Of a stretch of 64,000 nt of DNA, positions 1 through 6,106 are shown in pieces; the first letter of the stretch is position 1, and each line of letters starts with the position of its first letter. This stretch comes from DATNBU01 sp964476185. GTDB lineage: Bacteria > Desulfobacterota > Binatia > UBA1149 > CAITLU01. The stretch covers positions 1-64,000 of the forward strand of contig CAYYZO010000012.1 of the NCBI GenBank assembly GCA_964476185.1, read 5' to 3'. The translations under genes and the position numbers were made by a program. A model generated the notes under the pieces. The model made no database searches, was not told where the DNA came from, and saw only the letters and a program-made list of their open reading frames with translations.

Positions 1-26
1 GCAGGAGCGCCGAAACGCTCAGACTG

Positions 27-491
27 TTGAGAGATCGGCGGGCAGATCCCCACAACTTCCCGGATCGTTCCGTACGAGTTCTCGTCAACGCGGGCCACAG
101 CAAGATTCTCCAAAACTTCTCCGTTAAGTTCGCCGGCTTGGCCGGCCTCGAGTTTCTGTCGATTGTACGCCGGCAGATGCCCTTCCCGATCCGACAGGTG
201 CAGACGGACAACGGCACGGAGTTCTCATTCCGCTTCAAGATGGCCTGCGAAGAGGCGGAACTCCGGCATAGGTACATCCGGCCCCGTCGGCCCCAGCAAA
301 ACGGGAAGGTCGAACGCAGTCATCGTAACGATAACGAGGAGTTCTGGCGCCGACACCGGTTCGGCAGTTTCGACACGGCCGAGACCGCGCTGCGTGCCTG
401 GGAGGCCAGGTACAACCAAGAGCGGATCTCCATGGCCTTGAAGGGGCGCACCCCGGTCGAACGTCTTGAGGATTTCCGCCTCGCTGCGTGA
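27..491 (+). pseudogene. IS481-type transposase, 3' fragment
   Basis: This is the C-terminal part of a DDE integrase-type transposase. The recognisable part starts near base 140 and runs to the stop at 491. It shows QTDNGTEF (second catalytic Asp), then HRYIRPRRPQQNGKVERSHR (catalytic Glu region), EEFW, a YN..R..MAL block and GRTPVERL, which is the IS481-group C-terminus. The N-terminal helix-turn-helix and first catalytic Asp are missing. The residues encoded before base 130 do not resemble the family, so the 5' end is disrupted or frameshifted rather than only cut by the window edge. Such a fragment should be inactive. It marks the left side as an accessory region. Confidence 0.75.
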
Positions 492-580
492 GGATGCGAG
501 CCGGCTAGGAGCAGGAGCACTGGAAAAACTTTATCCACGGGTGGCCAGTTTTTGACCGGGCAATACACTATTGTGCGCGG

Positions 581-649
581 GGTTCCGGCCCGTCGATGCA
601 CGGGTGTGTCCGCGGCGGGGCCCCCGGACACACGGGCTGGTCGTGAACC
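581..649. repeat. Long bulged hairpin
   Basis: Three nested complementary arms can be read: GGTTC (581-585) with GAACC (645-649), CCGGCCCG (585-592) with CGGGCTGG (633-640, one G-T-type mismatch), and a perfect 9-bp GTGTGTCCG (604-612) with CGGACACAC (625-633) closing a 12-nt GC-rich loop. The left arm carries an extra bulge at about 593-603. No T-run follows, so a plain intrinsic terminator is unlikely. It could be a structured non-coding element or a relic transposon end. Confidence 0.5.
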
Positions 650-658
650 TTGTTTTGG

Positions 659-789
659 CCCGGCTTGGCCGGCACAGAAGGCCGTCCCACGGAGCGCGGG
701 ACCCCCAGGGCACGGCGTGGTTTACATACTGGAGCTTATCGGACCCTGATCGATACTTGGGACAGGGCGATTAAATTCCCTACACCCCG
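659..789 (+). repeat. Dispersed repeat copy R1
   Basis: This is the first of three same-orientation copies (R2 at 1509-1648, R3 at 3359-3447). The shared core runs from GGCACGGCGTGG through a TTACATACTGGA-like block and CGGACCCTGATCGATACTTG to TTAAATTCCCTAC. R1 and R2 also share a 5' extension starting CCGGCTTGGCCGGCACAGAA. Inside the core, CCCTG...CAGGG and GGGA...TCCC can form alternative small stems. R1 ends 14 bp from the parE stop codon. Confidence 0.85.
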
Positions 790-803
790 CTACCTTCCCT
801 CGA

Positions 804-1094
804 TCACAGGATGTTCGGGACTCCACGAGCACCATGCCAGAAGCGAACGATCTCAAGCGGAACCCGGTCGGGACGATAGACGACGAGGTAGGACCGCACG
901 GGCCAGAACCGGATACTCGAATCGGCTAGGTCTTCTCTGATGTGTCCCACGTGCGGGCGACCGGCGAGCAGTTCGCAGGCCGATTCCAGTTCGTCGAGGA
1001 CGCGCTCGGCGGCGTCGAAATTCTCGCTCGCGATGTGCAGCCAGATCTCGTCGAGATCGGCGGCCGCCGCTGGCGCGAGCACATAGGCGCTCAC
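804..1094 (-). CDS. parE: ParE/RelE-superfamily toxin
   Basis: A 96-residue toxin of the ParE/RelE fold, which in characterised members inhibits gyrase or cleaves mRNA. The N-terminus has the family pattern (L.P.A..DL.EIW.HIA) and the C-terminus the RFWPVRSYLVVYRP...EIVRFWHGARG core with conserved Arg residues. Its ATG overlaps the parD stop by 4 bp (ATGA), so it is translationally coupled to the antitoxin. Length and gene order (antitoxin first) are typical. The 3' end lies next to repeat R1. Whether it acts like ParE or RelE cannot be read from sequence. Confidence 0.85.
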   Translation of the reverse strand: MSAYVLAPAAAADLDEIWLHIASENFDAAERVLDELESACELLAGRPHVGHIREDLADSSIRFWPVRSYLVVYRPDRVPLEIVRFWHGARGVPNIL

Positions 1095-1357
1095 CTCGAT
1101 GCGGTCTTGCGGGCCCGCAGGGCCGTGCGCGCCTTGTCGAAGGCTTGCTTGCCGGGGACTGACTCGCCCCTGTCGAGCTGTGCCACGCCGTCCGCGATCG
1201 CCCTGCGGAGCTCCGTGCGCTGCAGTTCGAGGAGTTCCTCCTCGTGCTCCAGCAGCCTCAGACCAGCCCGGACGACCTCGCTTGCCGACAGGTAGCGGCC
1301 CGACTCGACCTTGCTCGTCACGAACTCCTCGAGTTCCTTGGTCAGGGAGACGTTCAT
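1091..1357 (-). CDS. parD: ParD-type antitoxin
   Basis: An 88-residue ribbon-helix-helix antitoxin, expected to neutralise the ParE toxin and autorepress the operon. The start at 1357 (MNVSLTKELEEFV) is chosen because ParD proteins begin there and a GAGGG-type Shine-Dalgarno precedes it. An upstream ATG (1402) would add 15 unlikely residues. VESGRYLSASEVVRAGLRLL is the RHH helix region. The acidic C-terminal part (EEELLELQR..LRRAI.DG) should wrap the toxin. A pair of 10-bp inverted repeats upstream may be operator sequence. Confidence 0.85.
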   Translation of the reverse strand: MNVSLTKELEEFVTSKVESGRYLSASEVVRAGLRLLEHEEELLELQRTELRRAIADGVAQLDRGESVPGKQAFDKARTALRARKTASR

Positions 1358-1378
1358 GAGTCCCTCTAGCCCGGAATG

Positions 1379-1453
1379 GCCAGAAATGTCAATCTTGGAC
1401 ATAAGGCGTTCGGCCCGGGACCCAGGTACGGCGGAGGGCTGGTCATTTCTGGC
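1379..1453. promoter_or_regulatory. Inverted repeat upstream of parD
   Basis: GCCAGAAATG (1379-1388) and CATTTCTGGC (1444-1453) are perfect 10-bp inverted repeats separated by 55 bp, lying just upstream of the parD start. Autoregulated parDE operons bind palindromic operators near the promoter. The wide spacing could allow cooperative binding. Assignment as an operator is inference. Confidence 0.35.
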
Positions 1454-1508
1454 GCGTGAGCCCCCGCGATCGGCTCCCAGGCGACCCAACTCCCGCTCGG
1501 CGCAAAGA

Positions 1509-1648
1509 GCCGGCTTGGCCGGCACAGAAGGGCGTCCCGCAGAGTGCGGGGTGCCCGGGGCACGGCGTGGTTTACATACTGGAGCTCATCGGACCCTGAT
1601 CGATACTTGGGACAGGGCGCACAGGGCGCTTAAATTCCCTACACCCCG
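1509..1648 (+). repeat. Dispersed repeat copy R2
   Basis: Second copy of the repeat seen at 659-789 and 3359-3447, starting with the palindrome GCCGGCTTGGCCGGC. It carries a tandem duplication of ACAGGGCGC absent from R1 and R3. Its right end runs into the higA stop codon (1639-1641), so the repeat supplies that stop. It separates the parDE and higBA modules. Confidence 0.85.
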
Positions 1649-1962
1649 TGCGCCCGCCGCGCAGCCCCCTTCCTGCGATTCGGGATCAGCGTCGGCAGCG
1701 ACCGAATCGAACTTCCGATCTTCTGCTCTGCCATACGCAGGTCATAGATCGCCTGAAGGTTCAGCCAGAACTGGGGACTGTTCCCGAAGAAGTGCCCCAG
1801 TCGCAGCGCCGTATCGCCCGTGACCGCCCGTCGGCCGTTCACGATAGCCGTGACCCGGTTCGTAGGAACACCGAGGCACCGGCCAAGTTCGGCGGCACTC
1901 ATTCCCAGTTCTTCGAGCTGCTCCGCAAGATGCTCGCCGGGGTGAATCGCGCTACGTCCCAT
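1639..1962 (-). CDS. higA: HigA-type antitoxin (XRE-family)
   Basis: A 107-residue Cro/C1-type helix-turn-helix antitoxin of the HigA/VapI family. Diagnostic are IHPGEHLAEQLEELGMS near the N-terminus, the helix-turn-helix (AAELGRCLGVPTNRVTAIVNGRRAVT) and the family signature TALRLGHFFGNSPQFWLNLQ. ATG at 1962 is preferred over GTG at 1971 because AGGTGA sits at a good distance. It lies 12 bp after higB, giving the toxin-first order usual for higBA. The last codon and stop fall inside repeat R2, so the natural C-terminus may have been altered when the repeat arrived. Confidence 0.9.
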   Translation of the reverse strand: MGRSAIHPGEHLAEQLEELGMSAAELGRCLGVPTNRVTAIVNGRRAVTGDTALRLGHFFGNSPQFWLNLQAIYDLRMAEQKIGSSIRSLPTLIPNRRKGAARRAHGV

Positions 1963-1974
1963 GTCTCTCACCTC

Positions 1975-2256
1975 TCAATGGTAATCGACGATCTCAACGT
2001 CGGTCGGCCCCGCGGACTTGTCCGGCCACGCGAAGCAGATCCGCCACGGGTCATTGATCCTGATGCTGTACTGCCCCTTGCGATCGCCCTTCAGGGCTTC
2101 GAACCGGTTCCCCGGAAGGTTCAGGTCCGTGATCGTGGTCGCGGCATCCAACTGGTCGAGCCTCAATTCAGCCTTGCGGTGAACGCCCTCGAACGCCTTG
2201 ACCCGCTTTCCTTCGGCAAAATCACGCGTCCGCTTGTCCCGATAGCTGAGGATCAC
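1975..2256 (-). CDS. higB: HigB-type mRNA interferase toxin
   Basis: A 93-residue RelE-superfamily toxin of the HigB group, which cleaves mRNA on translating ribosomes. The N-terminus ILSYRDKRTRDFAEG, the central LPGNRFEALKGDRKGQYSI and the C-terminal PWRICFAW.....DVEIVDYH match family hallmarks, including the terminal DYH. It starts at GTG 2256; the ATG at 2266 is out of frame. It is encoded first in the higBA operon, and a 19-bp palindrome lies 27 bp upstream. Confidence 0.9.
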   Translation of the reverse strand: MILSYRDKRTRDFAEGKRVKAFEGVHRKAELRLDQLDAATTITDLNLPGNRFEALKGDRKGQYSIRINDPWRICFAWPDKSAGPTDVEIVDYH

Positions 2257-2282
2257 CGGGAGGCATCGTGACAGGCAGGACG

Positions 2283-2301
2283 CGTTACGTTAAGCGTAAC
2301 G
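2283..2301. promoter_or_regulatory. Palindromic operator candidate of higBA
   Basis: A perfect inverted repeat CGTTACG-N5-CGTAACG, centred 36 bp upstream of the higB GTG. HigA proteins autorepress by binding GTTACG/CGTAAC-like palindromes at their own promoter, so the position and sequence fit. It is A+T-richer than its surroundings, as expected for a promoter region. Confidence 0.6.
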
Positions 2302-2929
2302 ACCGGGCCCCGGCTCGGCGCGACACCTGTAGGAAAACGCGACGAACCCGACGAGAAGGAGCTGCCCGACGAAGAAAGTTGAGCCTACACCGCCGACTGC
2401 TCGACATATCCTTTGGATCCCTGTCATGCCCCGGCAGTTCCCTGTTCGGTTCTCAGCATTCCCTGTTCGGTCACGCAGGGAATTTCCGCGGAGTCGGCAG
2501 CGGCAACGAGATGTTTGCGGTTGCGCGGCCGCCCGGGAGGCCACGTTCTCGCCAGGGTTCCCTGTATTTTCCCGCGAAACAGGGAACGGGCCACCAGAGA
2601 CGGGTTCGCCCACGACTCCCTGCTCCACCATTCCTTCCAAGGTCGAACCGGGTCCGTCGCGGCGTCTCTGCAAAGAGGCGCGTGGTCGCGGGGTTGGCCG
2701 GTGCTTGTCGCGAACAGAGACGCGCTCCGCGGCAACAACTTCGCCAAGATCGCGGCTTTGGCGAAACGTCTCTACGCGACGTAAGGAAACTCAACACTTT
2801 CGAGATTCTTGATGCTAGCGTATCGCGTCGCCGGGGTCGCGGAATCCGAAGAGACGGCGCAGCTCAGCCGGTGACTGGACCCAAGTCGGCACAGGCGGTA
2901 AGCCCTCGCTTCTCCCACGGAGGTCGAAG
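2302..2929. other. Non-coding stretch with TTCCCTG/CAGGGAA repeats
   Basis: No convincing gene is present; open frames here are low-complexity, Arg-rich and in conflict with each other. Between 2438 and 2586 there are three TTCCCTG and two CAGGGAA heptamers, including two identical 13-mers TTCCCTGTTCGGT (2438-2450 and 2459-2471). This resembles the decayed, stem-forming flank of a mobile element. A Shine-Dalgarno GGAGG for the GFA gene lies just before 2930. Confidence 0.55.
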
Positions 2930-3352
2930 ATGAGCGAACAGGAACGGGACGGCGGATGTCTTTGCGGGGCCGTGCGCTTCCGCGTGCAGCAGAACGCGGT
3001 GGTTTCCGCCCATCACTGCCACTGCCGCGACTGCCAGCGCGCCACGGGCAGTTCGATGGCCACGTTCGCCGCCGTGCCCTCCCCCGGCTTCACCCTGGAG
3101 AAGGGCGAGGTCGCCTCCTACACGGTCATCGGGCAGAGCGGAGGGAAGGTGACGCGTCTGTTCTGCCCGACCTGCGGAAGCCAGCTCTGGAGCGAGGTCA
3201 CGGTGATGCCGGGCGTGAAATTCGTGAAAGCCGGTGTCTTCGACGACCCGTCGTGGGTGAGCCCGGTTTCCTCGTTCTGGACCAGTTCGGCCCAGCCATG
3301 GGGCCACGTGGACCCGACGATTCCGGGTTTCGAGACCAATCCCGGCGCTTGA
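2930..3352 (+). CDS. GFA-family (CENP-V/GFA domain) zinc protein
   Basis: A 140-residue member of the glutathione-dependent formaldehyde-activating enzyme-like family. Members share a zinc-binding beta-fold; most have no proven substrate. The zinc ligands are visible as GGCLCGAVRF near the N-terminus, CHCRDCQRATGS, and FCPTCGSQLW in the middle. GGAGG lies about 10 bp before the ATG. The gene stands alone between a non-coding stretch and repeat R3, 7 bp after its stop, and points away from the two toxin-antitoxin operons. Small orphan GFA genes are frequent cargo of accessory regions. A formaldehyde role should not be assumed. Confidence 0.85.
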   Translation: MSEQERDGGCLCGAVRFRVQQNAVVSAHHCHCRDCQRATGSSMATFAAVPSPGFTLEKGEVASYTVIGQSGGKVTRLFCPTCGSQLWSEVTVMPGVKFVKAGVFDDPSWVSPVSSFWTSSAQPWGHVDPTIPGFETNPGA

Positions 3353-3358
3353 GCGCGG

Positions 3359-3447
3359 CACGCCCGGGGCACGGCGTGGCTTACGTACTGGATCTTATCG
3401 GACCCTGATCGATACTTGGGACAGGGCGATTAAATTCCCTACGCCCG
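3359..3447 (+). repeat. Dispersed repeat copy R3
   Basis: Third copy of the R1/R2 repeat, lacking their 5' extension and starting at GCCCGGGGCACGGCGTGG. The CGGACCCTGATCGATACTTG...TTAAATTCCCTAC half is almost identical to R1. It closes the accessory block: to its right begins an ordinary secreted-protein gene. Confidence 0.85.
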
Positions 3448-3506
3448 GGAGTTCTCTCGATGTATCGTAGTTTGCAGAGTCGACACGCAACTCGCGCCTT
3501 TCGTCG

Positions 3507-5777
3507 ATGAAGTCCTCATCCCGGCTCGCCCTCGGGCCCGTACTCCTGTCCGGCCTCCTCCTGCTCCCGGCGAACGCTTGGGCTTCGCTCTGCGGCGACC
3601 CGAACGGCAGCGGAACCGTGACCGCGGCCGATGCGTTGATCGCGCTGCGCGCGGCGGTCGGCGCAGAGGCGTGCACGCTCGACCTGTGCGACTTCAACGG
3701 CGACGGCAAAGTCAGCGCCAGCGATGCGCTCGGGATCCTTCGCTCGGCAGTCGGGCAACCGGTCGAGCCGCAGTGTCCCCCACTCATCGACAAGCCGGCC
3801 CTCGACGCGTCCGCGACGACGGTCGTCCTGGAGGCCCTCGTGCAACACGACGTGCCTGTGCAGGGGCTGGTCGTCACGACGCTGCTCTCGTCGGACGAAC
3901 TTTCCTCTTCGGCAACGACTGCCCAGGTGGACTTCGTGGAGGCCTCCCAAGGCCAGTTGCTGTTCGTCCATGACGCCGGCGGCCAGCTCATTCTCGTCGC
4001 GTTTTTCTCCGGCGCCGAGATCGAAAGCGGCGAAGTGGTTCTCGGTCATTCGGCGATCGCGCGCGGCGTGATCATGACCCATCCGATGGCGGTCGGGCTG
4101 AGCAGGGAGGACAGGGCAGAACTGCTCGCCAGGGCGGAAGCCGCGCCAGGGTTCGCGGCGCTCGTCGATGCGGTCGGCGCGGCTCTCGATTCGGCCCCGT
4201 GGAACATCCTCGATCCGGAAGCGTTCCCGCAGCTTTTCGACATCGCGATGTCGCTGATCGTGGAAGCGTTCCAAGGCGCGGCCGGCGATGCCGCACTCTC
4301 CGGCAGTCTCCGGGACCGGCGGTCGGCGCCGTCGCCGGTGGTCGGAACGACGAACGCACCGTACTTCGGTGACGTGCCCGGCCCCGACATCGTCGCTGCC
4401 AACCCGACGTCACTGTTCTTTGCGCTGGAGATGCCGGGCCATCCGCTTCGATTGCTCGAAGGGAGGCAGTCCCTGTGGGAGTTGCGCTTCGGATGGCCGC
4501 CGGCCGCGAGCACGGACACCGTCACGGAAACGATCCCGCTCGGAGACGGGGACTTCACGGCCACGTACGTCGCCTACGGCATATCCGGCACCGCCGCTCC
4601 GATTGCCGCCGCCGCGAACCTGCTGCGATTCTCCTGCCATGTACTCGACGCGATCGCCTGGTGCCCGGCGAGCAACGCACTGATCAAGCAGGTCCTCACC
4701 GAATCGGATTTGGTCGACTCGCTGGCCGCGACCGCAACGGACATCTTCGATGACAAGATCAGCGTCAGCACTCCGGACAAGCTCGTCGAGAGGATGGCGT
4801 TCCTCCTGCAGAACGAAACCGTCTGGAAGGCCGTCACATCCGCCCTCTATCGGAACGCCGCGGACAAGGTGGCGACGGCGCAGTTCCTCGAGGGGATGCG
4901 CTCGGCGGTGAAGCTCGCGTCGAAGACGCTGATCGCCTACGACGTATTGAACGTCTATCTGCCCTTCGGGTACGACCTCCTGCGATTCCGCTCGCCGCTG
5001 GACTTCTGCCTGAAGCAGAGCGCCGGCGTGCTCTCGAGCACCTGCGGGTCGACGCCACCGGTCGCCGTCATCAAGCTGTCGACGACCGGAGTCCTGCTGA
5101 CCGGCGTGCAATACGAGTTGGACGCCTCCGGTTCGTACGATGCAGAAAGCCCCCTGCAACAGCTTGCGGTGCGGTGGGCTGTCCGCGGGGACCAGGACGT
5201 TTACACGCCATGGTCCAACAGCAAGACCACCAGCTTCGTCTCGACAGATCCGGGAGTCTTTCCCCTGCTGCTCGAGGTGCGCGATCCGGGCGGGTTGATC
5301 GGCTCGGCCGTCATGAACCTCGTGATCGAGAACCGCTACCAGGATACGGGAGCGACGATCGTCGATAGGCACGCAAGGCTGGAATGGGAAAAGAAGGTCA
5401 ATCTCGATGGGGTAGCCAACCCGGCCGATCCGCACGATGCGGACAACAAGTACTCGTGGAGCCTGCCGCCGTATGTTTTCGGCGCCGACATGCCGCCAGA
5501 TGGGACGGCCTTTACCCAGTTCCTGGGCAGCTTGGGTGGATCGTGGCGCCTTCCTGACAGGGACGAGCTGGACTCGCTTCGCATCGGCCTCTGTTCGGTC
5601 GCTCCGTGCATCGACCCGTTGTTCGGACCGACCAGATCGGGGAGCTACTGGACGTCGACGACGAGCTACATCGTTCCCTCGACGGCCGTTGCCGTGAACT
5701 TCGCCACCGGTTTCGAGACGCCGGCCTTCTACAAGACGGACAGCCTTTTCGTGCGTGCGGTGCGCGACGTCGAGTAA
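3507..5777 (+). CDS. Secreted protein: dockerin-like doublet, PKD-like and Lcl domains
   Basis: A 756-residue exported protein. A signal peptide (about 1-27, ending ANAWA) is followed at once by two dockerin-like Ca-binding repeats (about 28-92; DPNGSGTVTAADAL and DFNGDGKVSASDAL, each followed by an LR.AVG helix). Residues 100-520 match nothing I recognise. A PKD/Ig-like segment lies at about 530-610 (ELDASGSYDAESPLQQLAVRW), and the C-terminus is a DUF1566/Lcl-type domain (WRLPDRDELDSL, GSYWTSTT, VRAVRDVE). The dockerin-like doublet is unusually N-terminal. It probably acts at the cell surface or outside the cell. No neighbour forms an obvious operon with it. Confidence 0.75.
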   Translation: MKSSSRLALGPVLLSGLLLLPANAWASLCGDPNGSGTVTAADALIALRAAVGAEACTLDLCDFNGDGKVSASDALGILRSAVGQPVEPQCPPLIDKPALDASATTVVLEALVQHDVPVQGLVVTTLLSSDELSSSATTAQVDFVEASQGQLLFVHDAGGQLILVAFFSGAEIESGEVVLGHSAIARGVIMTHPMAVGLSREDRAELLARAEAAPGFAALVDAVGAALDSAPWNILDPEAFPQLFDIAMSLIVEAFQGAAGDAALSGSLRDRRSAPSPVVGTTNAPYFGDVPGPDIVAANPTSLFFALEMPGHPLRLLEGRQSLWELRFGWPPAASTDTVTETIPLGDGDFTATYVAYGISGTAAPIAAAANLLRFSCHVLDAIAWCPASNALIKQVLTESDLVDSLAATATDIFDDKISVSTPDKLVERMAFLLQNETVWKAVTSALYRNAADKVATAQFLEGMRSAVKLASKTLIAYDVLNVYLPFGYDLLRFRSPLDFCLKQSAGVLSSTCGSTPPVAVIKLSTTGVLLTGVQYELDASGSYDAESPLQQLAVRWAVRGDQDVYTPWSNSKTTSFVSTDPGVFPLLLEVRDPGGLIGSAVMNLVIENRYQDTGATIVDRHARLEWEKKVNLDGVANPADPHDADNKYSWSLPPYVFGADMPPDGTAFTQFLGSLGGSWRLPDRDELDSLRIGLCSVAPCIDPLFGPTRSGSYWTSTTSYIVPSTAVAVNFATGFETPAFYKTDSLFVRAVRDVE

Positions 5778-6106
5778 GCCCGCGCAACCATCGACAGCGC
5801 CGGTCCGGCGAGAACGCGGCGGCGGACGGCCGGGCTGCCGGCCTGAATGCCTTGTCCTCTTGCTGCGCGCCGCAGCGACGACACCTTCCGGCGGCGCGGC
5901 CTCCAATCTGGGGGCTCGGCGGTGCGAACGGAGTGCGTGGCGGCGCGCGCGTTACCTTCAGGCCGGGCACGGAGGTACGTTCCGCGCTCCGCTGGGCCGA
6001 CAGGCGTGACCTGTCGCGGTCGGGGCGGCAGAGCACGCATGCGCAACGCTACGCCCGTCCCGGCCGGCACCCGCGGTTGCCGTTCCTTCGTGATGCGGAC
6101 GATCCG
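5778..6106. other. Intergenic region, no gene seen
   Basis: This stretch lies between the secreted protein and the large cyclase gene. The reading frame of the cyclase stays open upstream, but that extension is Arg-rich low-complexity sequence without family resemblance. No promoter or terminator could be assigned with confidence. Confidence 0.5.

Larger units (their letters stand above)
492..803. other. Non-coding spacer with hairpin and repeat R1
   Basis: No credible gene lies between the transposase relic and the parE stop. The stretch holds a bulged hairpin (581-649) and the first copy of the dispersed repeat (659-789), listed separately. The remainder shows no recognisable signal. Confidence 0.6.

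Noticed and set aside
2268..2933. Several overlapping open frames between higB and the GFA gene
   Set aside because: None has a credible start, family motif or codon bias, and they overlap each other on both strands.
659..3447. R1-R3 repeats as integron attC sites
   Set aside because: They show no RYYYAAC/GTTRRRY core pair and no matching arm structure. They look like a different repeat family.
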